Below are positions 52,263-62,143 of a stretch of 64,000 bases of DNA, piece after piece; the stretch's first letter is position 1, and each line of letters opens with the position of its first letter. This DNA is from Tetrapisispora phaffii CBS 4417 (taxonomy: Eukaryota; Ascomycota; Saccharomycetes; Saccharomycetales; Saccharomycetaceae), in assembly GCF_000236905.1 (NCBI RefSeq), contig NC_016529.1, positions 124,001 through 188,000 on the forward strand, read 5' to 3'. The position numbers and the translations under genes were made by a program. Below the pieces are notes generated by a model. It was not told the origin of the DNA. It saw nothing but the letters and a program-made list of their open reading frames with translations, and did not search any database.

Positions 52263-52560
52263 AGTATAAAGTGATAAGTATTTAAGTTTATAATTACATT
52301 TCCAAAATATTTCAAAACATCATGATAGAAAAATGGCATCTTTGAGCCATAGATAGAAATGCGATTTATAAGTCTATGCAGGGTGATTAATCATTGCAAA
52401 TATCTTACCTGTCTCTTTACATCACAGACAACTTTGATCCAATATTAACTTGAATAAATATTTATATGACATTAAATTAAACGCTTATTCTCAAGATATC
52501 GACTATCTCAATTTTAAGTTAGTAATCAATTGATAATACTTATATACGCATGTATACATT

Positions 52561-54129
52561 TCAATCACGGTACTTATTACAAAATATTTGGTGGAACTCT
52601 CTCCATTGATCGATCCAACTAGTTCCTGGCGCCAAGAAAGTGGTTCTTAAATGGAAAGTACCAGGTTTTTGACCAAAACCAGATCCTGGAACTGTACAAA
52701 TACCAGTTGCTTCTAATAATTCAGCACAGTATAATTCATCTGGTGTGATGTCAAGTTCTTGTGCCTTTTCCAAAGCTTTATGTGGAATATCAATTTTTGG
52801 GAATAAATACATTGAACCCTGTGGCTTTTGGCATGATACACCTTCCATCTCATTAAATGCCTTCCATAAATAAGTCGCTCTTTCATATAACTCACTGTGA
52901 ATTGTAGATCTTTCCATTTGATCTTGTTCATAAGAGGCTTCACCTTTCTTAGGAGGACAAGTCATCAAATCAACAAGGGCTTGACCAGTAACAACTGGGC
53001 ATAATGAAATTGAACATAATTTTAAAATTTCATGTTTAATTTCAGTAGAAAATCCAGTCAATTCCATGTAACCACCTCTTTGACCACATTCACCAGAAAC
53101 ACCTTTAGAGGTCGAATGCAAAGAAGCTAACTGGACATTTTCATATTTACCTGGCACTCTTCTTTGAAGATCTCTTAAGACCTTTTTCATCGAATGAAAT
53201 TCATTCCCTGGGAATATATTTTCTTGATAAACTTCATCTGCAATAACCACTATACCGTGATGAGCTGCAACATCAAAAATCTTTTCAATCGATTCCACCG
53301 ATAGAATAGCACCAGTTGGATTACCTGGATTAATAACAACTAAAACTCTTGGAATAATTTTTTCACGAATGGCATTGTGAACAACGTTTTCAATTTCTTC
53401 CATATTAGTTGACCATCCTGAATTTTCTTCCAAATAGTAAGGCAATGCATTGGTATTATTCAATGCCAAAGTAGCTGTATATAAAGGATATTGTGGAATT
53501 GGAATGAGTACACCTGATTCTTTACCCTTACATAAAATGTTTAACAAATATGAAACAGCCGATGAAGCACCAGCAGTTAAAAAGATATCTTCTGCGTATG
53601 CCTTTTCACCACCATCTCTTCTTGATATGTATTCAGCAACAGTTTTTCTTAGACCAAAAACACCTTGGGAGCTAGAGTAAGAACCAACAGAACTGCCAAT
53701 GTCATTTAATATACGCTTAGCTCTTTCAATTGCATCCTGCTTGTACAATGTTTTGGTATTGCCTGAGAAAGTTTCGTCTAAAACCATTGGGTATTGCAAC
53801 AATGATAGCACTTGTCTATAAAAAGTCAAAGGTTTTTGATTTAACTGCTGGGGATTACCAATGTTAGCATTGATAACTTTTTTAAATGGTAAACTAGAAG
53901 GATTATCAATTAATTGTTGCTTCAATACTTCAGCTCTAGCTGGGATTTTACCTCTAACAGCATATTTGGCTTTCAAAACATTTTCATTTAAATCATTGAT
54001 AGTCAATTTATCAGCTGGTTTAAAATTTTTATGTTTCAAAGAAATTGTTGTTAAACTTAGCAACCTCTTGCCTGATAATGCAATGGCTGCGTTAACTGTG
54101 CAATTTGTAGATCTACTTCTTAGCATCAT
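52561..54129 (-). CDS. ALT1: Alanine transaminase, probably mitochondrial
   Basis: PLP-dependent enzyme interconverting alanine and 2-oxoglutarate with pyruvate and glutamate. The 522 residues start with a basic, Ser/Thr-rich, acid-free stretch (MMLRSRSTNCTVNAAIALSGKRLL) that suits a mitochondrial presequence, as in Sc Alt1. The aspartate aminotransferase fold I follows, with NPGNPTGA, VIADEVYQENIF and the PLP lysine in HSTSKGVSGECGQRGGY. S. cerevisiae has ALT1 (YLR089C) and the inactive ALT2 (YDR111C); the FOB1 neighbour matches the ALT2 locus while the presequence matches ALT1. Active-site residues are intact. Confidence 0.93.
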   Translation of the reverse strand: MMLRSRSTNCTVNAAIALSGKRLLSLTTISLKHKNFKPADKLTINDLNENVLKAKYAVRGKIPARAEVLKQQLIDNPSSLPFKKVINANIGNPQQLNQKPLTFYRQVLSLLQYPMVLDETFSGNTKTLYKQDAIERAKRILNDIGSSVGSYSSSQGVFGLRKTVAEYISRRDGGEKAYAEDIFLTAGASSAVSYLLNILCKGKESGVLIPIPQYPLYTATLALNNTNALPYYLEENSGWSTNMEEIENVVHNAIREKIIPRVLVVINPGNPTGAILSVESIEKIFDVAAHHGIVVIADEVYQENIFPGNEFHSMKKVLRDLQRRVPGKYENVQLASLHSTSKGVSGECGQRGGYMELTGFSTEIKHEILKLCSISLCPVVTGQALVDLMTCPPKKGEASYEQDQMERSTIHSELYERATYLWKAFNEMEGVSCQKPQGSMYLFPKIDIPHKALEKAQELDITPDELYCAELLEATGICTVPGSGFGQKPGTFHLRTTFLAPGTSWIDQWREFHQIFCNKYRD

Positions 54130-54664
54130 TGTAGTTATATCTGGCTCTTTATCTTGTTCGATTCTACATTAAACAATAATCCCAAATGTGTTTAATGAAT
54201 ATATTATTAATATTTATCTCCAATGAATGGATATATGCTTCAATTCTTTTAGAATATAAACAATAAATATATAGAATCTTGAATTTTGTTTCTGTAATCA
54301 TGGGACTCTTGAATTTTTCAGCTTAAAAAAATATTTCGATAAAGGTCGATGACTCGACAGCAAAATTAAATAATGAAAACCCAATGCTGTTACTTCAAGA
54401 ATAGAACTTTGATAAGATATAACTGTGTTATCTACTGAGATTGGTCCCGTTCGTAACCCACAAGCTTTTCCTTGAACCCTCTTGTTATAATATCCATTAG
54501 TTACCTAACCACCATAACATTAATTGAAGCTGTGAGTAATTTAAAACCAATTTCAACATATCTCGACAGGTTTGATTTAAGCATATTGGAGTTTTATTTG
54601 ATAATAAATTGCTTTGTAGGTTAGTTATTTTACATGTTATCGAGTATGAAATTATAATTGTTCA
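54130..54664. other. Divergent ALT1/GEP5 promoter region
   Basis: 535 AT-rich bases. ATGACTCGA at 54349-54357 is one mismatch from the Gcn4 site (ATGACTCAT), about 220 bases before ALT1, an amino-acid metabolism gene. Neighbours expected from S. cerevisiae on either side (PDS1, XDJ1, IRC2) are absent. Confidence 0.45.
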
Positions 54665-55605
54665 ATGCTTAAACTTAATAGAAATATTTTAAAGAATCAT
54701 GAAAGTTTAGATTTTAAGCAAATAATATTGGATGGACTGAATCGTTTGCCTCTCCATCCAAATACGTTAGATTTACTACAAAAGCAAGTCCATACAAAGT
54801 TGACTAAAAATAGTGAATTGATAGAACTGTTATTTGATTACAATAATGCCTTTATTAACAAACAAAAACCTGGTCAATTAAAGTGTCTACAGCGAATAAT
54901 ATTTAAGACTCATTTGATATTTAATAACAGTTACAAAAACTACGATCATTTGAAAGCCTTTAAACTAAAGTATAACTATTTAACGCATAATTGGCCCTAT
55001 GAAAGACATGATATTCTTTTTGCTGCCAATAAAAATGTTCCTGAAACAAAAGCATTAGAGTATTTATGGAATAATTGCAATTCCGATAATCTTGCATTCA
55101 TGGGCAGTAAGTTTATGAAAGAGATTACAAGACAAATACAAAATAAATATATAACCGAAGGTGATTATGTACACGTATTTTTAAAAGAACGGTATAACAG
55201 TGAAATACATACTCTATCTGAAATAATTGACGAAAAAGAGATAGAGATTAATTTATTTGGAGAATTATTTAAACAACTTCACTACATTAACACCATCAAC
55301 AAGCTCCAGATTCCAATTGTAATTTTGCCCTTGAATGCTTTGGGGTTAAAAATACCAAAGTCAAGATTGTACAATAAGTTTAAAAAAAAACTTCAAGTGT
55401 TTGGAGTCTTCTGACTGTTAAATCACCTTGCATTAGCCTCGATAAAGAAAGAGAGATTTATGACATACTTTCTGATCTTAAAGACAAAGATCGAAAATTA
55501 TACCGTCTTTACTTAAGTTCTTTGAGGGCTGCATACACTCTCGATTATTCTGCATCAACAAATACTACATACTATAGGAATGCCACCTTTTTGAGAGAGT
55601 TTTAA
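54665..55605 (+). CDS. GEP5: Mitochondrial genome maintenance protein Gep5/Rrg5, frameshifted
   Basis: Sc Gep5 (YLR091W, 293 residues) is needed for mitochondrial genome maintenance. The first 249 codons (54665-55414) match the family, with FKTHLIFNN and YNYLTHNWPYERHD aligning with Sc YQTHFQWNN and YHFLLTHWPFENH. The frame stops early, but the C-terminal part continues in another frame from the A9 run at 55382-55390: KERE, LYRLYLSSLRAAYT (compare Sc RRLYMRACARAYT), stopping at 55605. One extra A in that run would join the two parts at about 313 residues. This may be a sequencing error, a real mutation or translational or transcriptional slippage. It lies between ALT1 and the YDR116C gene. 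Confidence 0.82.
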
Positions 55606-55753
55606 TGTAACTACTCTGTATGAATATAAATACATTTAGTGTAACACTATAACTCAAATTAATATATTCTGAGCATTACTCGACTACTTATTATTATGTA
55701 CATGATTATTTTTTGTGTGACTAAGGAATATACGTGATTTGATACAGTTCTTC

Positions 55754-56590
55754 TTAAGAGAAGTCGATTACGATACCTGGACCATGTGTAGTGCTTAATA
55801 TAGTTTTTCCTAATATACTTGGTTTTTTTGTCTTTTGAGTACTTACAGAATCTTTAAATGCCTTTCTTACTGAAATTAAATTTTCCAAAATCTGTCTATC
55901 ACTGAAATTACATTTACCAATAGCAACACTAATACAGTTTCCAAGTTGTCTGAATGGGATGGACCCTAAATTACCTTTAATTAGATCTTCAACATTTTCT
56001 GAAACGGTTCCCTTTTTGATACTTGGGAAAACACCACGAGGACCTAATATTCTTGCGACGCTTCCAAGTTCTTGAACTATATCTGGGGTAGCAAATGCTT
56101 TATCAAAATCAACTTCAATTTCACCATTTTTTATTTTACTGATCAGTTCACTACCGCCAACTACGTAGCAATTGAATTTCTCTTTTGCAATTTTCATTTG
56201 AGTTTCATCATTAGTGAATATCGCAATTTTAACCTCTTTTAAAGGAGTTACAAACGCAATATCTCCTGCCAAATTTGGTGAACCCTTTTCACTAACAACT
56301 AAAGTAGTAAGATTAATAGTTTGCTGAGACAAGGGTTGACCAACTTCTGCTGCTCTTAGAAAGCGTAAAGCTTGTGGGACTTGCATATATAAAGGATGCG
56401 AAGTTGCTGGCATTTTAGCTTCTCTCTTTCTGATAGTAAATCTACGTAACTCCCTTTTTTTCAATTGATCTTTGGATAGCTTGGATACTTGGGCAATTGG
56501 CCCTTCTGCCCCAGTAATCTCTTCCCTTATAATTCTAGATACGTGGAATGCATTCTTCCTTGTAACTTGCAAAAAATTAGCTTTCAACAT
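55754..56590 (-). CDS. MRPL1: Mitochondrial ribosomal protein uL1m
   Basis: Large-subunit protein of the mitochondrial ribosome forming the L1 stalk that guides deacylated tRNA to the exit site. The 278 residues (Sc Mrpl1 285) carry a basic N-terminal region for mitochondrial import. The L1 signature is seen around LARILGPRGVFPSIKKGTV, with the preceding alpha/beta domain (DIAFVTPLKEVKIAIFTND). The order MRPL1, TMA64, APC4 equals YDR116C-YDR117C-YDR118W in S. cerevisiae, with the same orientations. Confidence 0.95.
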   Translation of the reverse strand: MLKANFLQVTRKNAFHVSRIIREEITGAEGPIAQVSKLSKDQLKKRELRRFTIRKREAKMPATSHPLYMQVPQALRFLRAAEVGQPLSQQTINLTTLVVSEKGSPNLAGDIAFVTPLKEVKIAIFTNDETQMKIAKEKFNCYVVGGSELISKIKNGEIEVDFDKAFATPDIVQELGSVARILGPRGVFPSIKKGTVSENVEDLIKGNLGSIPFRQLGNCISVAIGKCNFSDRQILENLISVRKAFKDSVSTQKTKKPSILGKTILSTTHGPGIVIDFS

Positions 56591-56938
56591 GATATTTGAT
56601 CACTCGATATGTTTTTGTTCACTGAAGTAACTTTTATTAATTTCCACAAAGAGAATCTCCAATACAAATCCAATGTATAATAATTAAAGTAACAATGTAT
56701 ACTGTTTGTCATCTTCTCTTTAAAAACAAAATATGAGATTTAATATTTACTTTATGTTTAAATCTCTGATTTTTTTGCAATTGTCAAATTAAATATCATA
56801 CTAATTTTCGTCGCTTAGCTATGGATGAGCATCTAAATAAGAGACATAGTAGCCATTACTGATAAACAAGACATGAGATAACATTAATTGTTGTTTTATT
56901 TTAAAGATGGTTGGTATATTATTTAGATTGTTTATATG
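56591..56938. other. MRPL1 promoter and TMA64 3' region
   Basis: 348 AT-rich bases. A TTTATGTTTA at about 56751-56760 is one base short of the 11-bp ARS consensus, too common by chance to call an origin. Nothing else seen. Confidence 0.35.
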
Positions 56939-58690
56939 TTATTGTAACAAGATTTGATCTAATGGTTTATTGAATGCTGGCTTATTTTTTTTCCTCTTTG
57001 GTTTTACACTATTTTTGAAATCAATCCATTTAGTTGGGATTGATAAACTATTGAGGTGCTTAATTATCACTTGACTATGTGGGCCTTGAACTTGAACTTC
57101 TGCAGTTTTGGGTGATGTTAAAGTTTCACCAATTGTAGTTGCACCATTGCATAGTTTTCTTAAATCTGCAGCTAAAGTTTCTGCATCAATATGAAAAACT
57201 TCAAAATTGGAAACTCTAGTGATAACCTTTCTTCCAATCTTCATTTCAGTAACAATTTCAACCTTCGGTATGGAGCCTCTAATAGGTTTTTTAAACAATG
57301 GAACGGCTGTTTCATTATCTCCTTTCTTATATATTTGGAAGTGCTCATTAAAATTGTTCTTTGTAATAGGTTCTATGACATCTGCTCTTGAAATTAATCT
57401 TGGTTCAGCAGAATTCTTTTTTTTGTACACTAAACTGTACATTAAATCATCCATTAATATCATTTTTTTATTTTTACTATCAACTAAATTCTTTTTATTG
57501 ATATATTCAGTAATAAAATCTCTTAGCTCATGTGCTGTGTACAACGATTTTTCAGGCGCTACTGATTCTCTTATCAAATCTTTCCCTAACGAAATAGGTT
57601 TATAATAGGATACTGACTGCATCATATCTCCATTATCAGAAGTATCATTAGTTTTATCTTTCTTGGATTTTGTACTATTGCCATTTCCTGTCCTATATGG
57701 AACAAAACTTTTTAATTCTGTCTTCTCTTTATTGAATCCTGTGATAACTAAATCATCATTTTTTCCTTTTAATTTAATAAAACCTTCCTTTTCAAAGTGT
57801 CTCAAAAATTTTGCAGTTTTCTTCCATGAACTTTTCTTTAAATTCACCATATCATTGTCAACTGGTGGTAGGTTAGACATAATATAGTTTGAAATAAAAT
57901 TGGATGCTGAGATTGGAAATTCTAACTTAGGATCGTTAGTGAGAGAATAATACAAGGATTTTGTAATGAAGTCGTCTATGATATCAACCGGCAACGTCTC
58001 CAAAACTTCTGCTAAATCATCATTGGGTCTCGCATCAGGTGCTAGATCTTTATTGGAATTTGTAAGTTCATTGTTAACATCTTGCTTGTCTTGATTTAAA
58101 AGCATTTCATTTGTTTCATCAACCTCAGCACCTGTCTCCGGTGGTTCCAAATTCATTTTAAATGAATCGGAAAGACCATCACCCAAATAATGAAGTACAT
58201 TCACTGCAACCCCAGTTTCACCAACAACTTTAGTGTACGATTGCAAATCTAATTGTACTATACCAATTGCCATAACAACATTTGGTTTTTTGTAGCTAGC
58301 AATGCCACATAATGCACCACATATTAAACGTTCATCAAATGGCAACAACGTACCTGAAATCATTAGGTTAGCACCATTTAGAATTTTCTCCTCAATCACA
58401 TAACTATTTGTTACAATAATTGGTAATAGCTTAGGATTTTTCCAGCATGTGTATACACTTGGAAATAACATATCGCTATGCTTTTCTTTGAACCAAATTG
58501 GAACATTCTGTTCATCAGTATATACAGTACCCGCAGAAGTTTGACCTTTGTAATTTGCCTGCTTGATGATTGATGATGGAAAATTATAATCTGAACTATT
58601 ACGTTGTTCTTTACACGACTGTAGAAGTTTCTTACGTTCTGAATTTTTCAGATTGCTCGATGCTTTAACATTTGGAGTCTTTTTGAACAT
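56939..58690 (-). CDS. TMA64: Tma64, eIF2D-like ribosome-associated factor
   Basis: Tma64 is the yeast eIF2D (ligatin). With Tma20/Tma22 it recycles post-termination 40S subunits by removing deacylated tRNA and mRNA. The 583 residues (Sc 565) start MFKKTPNVKASSNLKNSERKKL. A PUA domain is at about residues 90-180 (ILNGANLMISGTLL, VVMAIGIVQL), a winged-helix and SWIB-like region at about 230-460, and a C-terminal SUI1 domain at about 480-565 (GRKVITRVSNFEVFHIDAETLAADLRKLCNGATT, then VQGPHSQVIIKHL). It lies between MRPL1 and APC4, as YDR117C does. Confidence 0.95.
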   Translation of the reverse strand: MFKKTPNVKASSNLKNSERKKLLQSCKEQRNSSDYNFPSSIIKQANYKGQTSAGTVYTDEQNVPIWFKEKHSDMLFPSVYTCWKNPKLLPIIVTNSYVIEEKILNGANLMISGTLLPFDERLICGALCGIASYKKPNVVMAIGIVQLDLQSYTKVVGETGVAVNVLHYLGDGLSDSFKMNLEPPETGAEVDETNEMLLNQDKQDVNNELTNSNKDLAPDARPNDDLAEVLETLPVDIIDDFITKSLYYSLTNDPKLEFPISASNFISNYIMSNLPPVDNDMVNLKKSSWKKTAKFLRHFEKEGFIKLKGKNDDLVITGFNKEKTELKSFVPYRTGNGNSTKSKKDKTNDTSDNGDMMQSVSYYKPISLGKDLIRESVAPEKSLYTAHELRDFITEYINKKNLVDSKNKKMILMDDLMYSLVYKKKNSAEPRLISRADVIEPITKNNFNEHFQIYKKGDNETAVPLFKKPIRGSIPKVEIVTEMKIGRKVITRVSNFEVFHIDAETLAADLRKLCNGATTIGETLTSPKTAEVQVQGPHSQVIIKHLNSLSIPTKWIDFKNSVKPKRKKNKPAFNKPLDQILLQ

Positions 58691-58990
58691 GGTGAAGTCC
58701 CTATTCTATGTCTATAAACTCTAACCACTAGCTCTTACTTCTCAATTATATACATGAACTGAAGTATTGACATTGCTACACTTCACGATAACTTTCTATA
58801 AATTCAATCTTTCTTTAAATATTGATAGACCTTACTCGGGGAAAAGTTTTTAAATTCAAGATAGTTCAGTAAATTAAAGAATAGTTTTATTGTACAAAAA
58901 GAAGAATATAGTTATATTCATATATGATTACGGAAAGAATAAGGTAGTTAATGTATTACATAAAGAGGCTAACGACTTATAATTGGACAT
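58691..58990. other. Divergent TMA64/APC4 promoter region
   Basis: 300 AT-rich bases between divergent start codons. I recognise no specific element. Confidence 0.4.
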
Positions 58991-61048
58991 ATGACTGAAC
59001 ACTCCGATTCGCAGTTATATTATTACAAGTTAAACCCTATATATCAGTTATATACTTTCAAATCTGATAAAGGGCTAGCTATATGCACTATTTCAGATCA
59101 TTCAATTCTAGCAACTATATTTATAAAAGATTTCAGTTTGGTTGTTGATTTCTTTTGGGATTCCATTACAGGAAAATTTTTATTATTTGCTTTTAATGAT
59201 GGATCAATTAGAGTATATGACATATTTAAATTAGGAAGATTAGTTTCATTTTTCAGAAGCCCTCTAAAGCAAATTAAATGTGTTTATTGGGATAGGATAA
59301 TAATTACAGAAACATTAGATCAACAGTTGAAGATATTTGATTATGATTTGACTAACTCAATGCCGACACTTGTAAAGTTTGTCAAAGATCCACAAGGATT
59401 GCAATTGGTACCAGTTCTAAAGAATACACAGGCTTGGCGGCAAATTGATGTTGATCTAAACTTAAAATTAGAGAATAGTAAAACAGAGGTTTCGACAGAT
59501 GATGTTCTGGACATTCATTTACTATATACAGAGAGTGGTATGGATAATTTTGCTGTTTTGGTAAATGGTGTATACGACTTGTCTGATATTCATGTTCCAA
59601 ATCGTTCCCCAAATAAGGTAATAAAGTTAGTCAAAGCCTCTCAAGGAAAATACTTGGGATTTTATGAAAATGCTTCCTACAGGTTAATTGATGTGACTCC
59701 ATTTTCTTCGAATGATATTAGAGTGAATCTATTGAATAATTCTATTGATCTTCGTAACTCAGTCTCACTACTAAAAGAACAAATCGAAATAATAAAAAAA
59801 GAATTGATATCCCCATTTGAATCATTCATAAATCTCGTTTGTGTCGATGCATATGAAGGATATGACAATTTATACAGATCAATGACTAATCTTTTATTAA
59901 CTGGAGAAATTAGTGAAGAGTTTGAAGATTGGTTAATAAATACCATCGGAGAAAGAAATTTACGAAAATGGAAGAATCTGGGGATTGAATTACTTGATAA
60001 ACTTGTTCAAATACTCAGTTTGATCTTTATTCCAATAACAGAAAAGTTTATAATAACTGCAGAAAGGATTCAAAATTATATTACTGCAATGAGACTATCA
60101 GATAATAGCAAAATATTAGAGAACGATTCAGAGATTAATGATTTGATTTTGAACTTATCAAACATTCTAAAGACTTCGATAAAGCAGATCCCCATTCTAA
60201 ATAATGATAAAATGGCATTTGAAATTTTCATTGACTGGATTAGAAATACTATATATCTTATCATTGATGAAAACTATAAAAGTAAGCTTTCACTAAGCTC
60301 AAGTAATTCATATCCTTTTGATATACAAAAATATATTAATCTTCAATTTAAGGACCATAATAAAGCAATTTTGACTGTCGTTGATGAATTTGAAACATAT
60401 GCGAACAAAATTTTAATTGACCTTGATATGATTGATGAAAAATTGATTAAACCACATTTGAAAACATCTATTATAATAAGTGATATTATTGATAATACTT
60501 TACAAAACTCAAATAAAATCTTTGAATCATCGAATTTGAAAGTTTTAGATGTTTTAAGAATCGAAGAGAAAAGTTGTTTTCTATTTGTTGTCAAAGAATT
60601 GCCTTTAAATCACAATAGTGAAATAGCTACACATAATTACAAAATTATTTTATCATCTGAACCAAGAATAGGAAACAATCATTCAGGAAAACCATTAATG
60701 ATTCCAGAAAAATATCAAAATTTACTCTTCAAAGAGATGATTATAATTGAGCATTTATTTCAAAGAAATGGAAATACCACATACTTAGATTCCTCAACAA
60801 TGCTGAGAAGTCAGTTAGCCTTGAATAAATTCAATGACGATGAATTTAATCAAAACAGAAATAATACAACTAAAATTTGTTTACTGTTAAAATTTCAGAA
60901 GAATGATTTGTCTAAGGAATTCGACTACGTTTACGGTAAAGTTTGCATAGAAGTTGACCAACATTTTAACATAATACAATCCCCTGCGCCTTTTCAAAAT
61001 CAAGATGTGTTGATGTCTCTAGAGGTTCAGTTTGAAACGACAAATTAA
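58991..61048 (+). CDS. APC4: Anaphase-promoting complex subunit Apc4
   Basis: Scaffold subunit of the APC/C ubiquitin ligase platform, connecting Apc1, Apc5 and the catalytic arm. The 685 residues (Sc 652) show an N-terminal WD40-type half (VVDFFWDSITGKFLLFAFNDGSIRVYDIFKLG, residues about 50-85) followed by the long helical APC4 domain from about 230 to 500 (EQIEIIKKELISPFESF, LTGEISEEFEDWLINTIGERNLRKWK). Similarity is clearest in the latter. It is divergent from TMA64 as YDR118W is from YDR117C. Confidence 0.9.
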   Translation: MTEHSDSQLYYYKLNPIYQLYTFKSDKGLAICTISDHSILATIFIKDFSLVVDFFWDSITGKFLLFAFNDGSIRVYDIFKLGRLVSFFRSPLKQIKCVYWDRIIITETLDQQLKIFDYDLTNSMPTLVKFVKDPQGLQLVPVLKNTQAWRQIDVDLNLKLENSKTEVSTDDVLDIHLLYTESGMDNFAVLVNGVYDLSDIHVPNRSPNKVIKLVKASQGKYLGFYENASYRLIDVTPFSSNDIRVNLLNNSIDLRNSVSLLKEQIEIIKKELISPFESFINLVCVDAYEGYDNLYRSMTNLLLTGEISEEFEDWLINTIGERNLRKWKNLGIELLDKLVQILSLIFIPITEKFIITAERIQNYITAMRLSDNSKILENDSEINDLILNLSNILKTSIKQIPILNNDKMAFEIFIDWIRNTIYLIIDENYKSKLSLSSSNSYPFDIQKYINLQFKDHNKAILTVVDEFETYANKILIDLDMIDEKLIKPHLKTSIIISDIIDNTLQNSNKIFESSNLKVLDVLRIEEKSCFLFVVKELPLNHNSEIATHNYKIILSSEPRIGNNHSGKPLMIPEKYQNLLFKEMIIIEHLFQRNGNTTYLDSSTMLRSQLALNKFNDDEFNQNRNNTTKICLLLKFQKNDLSKEFDYVYGKVCIEVDQHFNIIQSPAPFQNQDVLMSLEVQFETTN

Positions 61049-61455
61049 AAAAATATTGAGCACCCTCAACATTAATATAATCATTCAAAATAAGGAAATT
61101 TAAATCTCGGAATATCATAAAACAGTTTTAACCGTTACGTACAATCCACTAATGCGCACGGTACTGATACTAGTACTAACTATATTGGTCACTGGAGAGG
61201 ATGCAATTATTTTGCGATGACATCCCCTGCCATTTATATATCCTCAAAACATTAATGAAGGATGAATGCTTCAATAATTGCTATTTGATAAGATGGCGTG
61301 CTGCGGTCAATTTAATCAAGGTTGCTTACTAAAAACAATTTAGCAATATCGAATAATTATCTTTACTTGTTGGTCGATCTGTGTTAGCTCTATCGTAATA
61401 CGAAATCCTCTAGCTTTCTCTTAAATGATGGTCGGTCAAAGATACTTTCTTAAAT

Positions 61456-61463
61456 TCACGTGA
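61456..61463. promoter_or_regulatory. Cbf1-type E-box upstream of sulfate permease
   Basis: TCACGTGA is the full palindromic Cbf1-Met4-Met28 site of sulfur-assimilation promoters. It lies 680 bases upstream of the permease ATG and 163 bases from a Met31/32-type core. Confidence 0.5.
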
Positions 61464-61485
61464 TCTTTTTATTGTGGATGACTTA

Positions 61486-61508
61486 TTTTTTTTTTTTTTT
61501 TTTTTTTT
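61486..61508. repeat. T23 homopolymer
   Basis: A run of 23 T residues in the upstream region of the sulfate permease. Long poly(dA:dT) tracts exclude nucleosomes in yeast promoters. Confidence 0.95.
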
Positions 61509-61625
61509 CTTTAAATTTAACCTTTCACAGTAGTCACTATGAGGAGTTTGGTTGTGTTTTAGTATGGTCCAAAAGGTTGTATCTGTTAGAACAGTATACA
61601 TACATAAAATAATTATGCTGACGTT

Positions 61626-61634
61626 GCCACAGTT
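61626..61634 (-). promoter_or_regulatory. Met31/32-type site upstream of sulfate permease
   Basis: GCCACAGTT is the reverse complement of AACTGTGGC, the core bound by Met31/Met32, which recruit Met4 to sulfur genes. It lies about 510 bases upstream of the permease ATG. Confidence 0.5.
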
Positions 61635-62143
61635 GTGATAATAACGATATATTATATGGTTCAGCATCAATTCATTGGAAGTGATATTGTTTACTAATGT
61701 TCTTTTCGATGATTTAAACCTTCACAATGGATTGAGAAGTAATGAGTGAATTTTATGGGTTTCAAATGCATTAATAAGGAAAAAAAATATAATTGTAAGG
61801 ATGACAATGTGGTAATGTTAACTCTTCACTAAATTATCCTTTTAATTCATTAACGTATATATAAAAAGCAGATGTCACAAAATTACGATTATTATGTTCA
61901 TTATGATTTGAATATTGATTATTAACTGATAAATTGGGTGAATAGATTTTCCTGCTTAATACTTTGCGATTTTTGGAAAGTACATTCTGTGTTTTCTGAG
62001 TAGATGCCATTAGAAATAATATATTAATTTTTTAATATATTCTGTCACATAACATTTTTTTTTTATTATTCATATTCATACATCTGTTTTTGCATATTTT
62101 ATATACCCTACTGTCTCGAAAATAAAGAAATAATAGTACTGCC

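Larger units (their letters stand above)
61049..62143. other. APC4 3' region and sulfate permease promoter
   Basis: 1,095 bases with a Cbf1-type E-box, a Met31/32-type core and a T23 tract, each listed separately. An 86-codon minus ORF (61410-61670) is driven by the T23 tract, and a 43-codon plus ORF at 61201-61332 preceded by TACTAAC at 61174-61180 has no matching 5' splice site. Confidence 0.5.

Noticed and set aside
56751..56760. Near match to the ARS consensus
   Set aside because: One mismatch in an 11-bp AT-rich motif is expected often in this sequence, so it gives no support for an origin.
61174..61332. TACTAAC branch-point sequence followed by a 43-codon ORF, considered as a second exon
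   Set aside because: There is no GTATGT-type 5' splice site between the APC4 stop and the branch point, and the short peptide is not recognisable.
61410..61670. 86-codon ORF with a polylysine stretch
   Set aside because: The lysine run is just the T23 promoter tract read on the minus strand.
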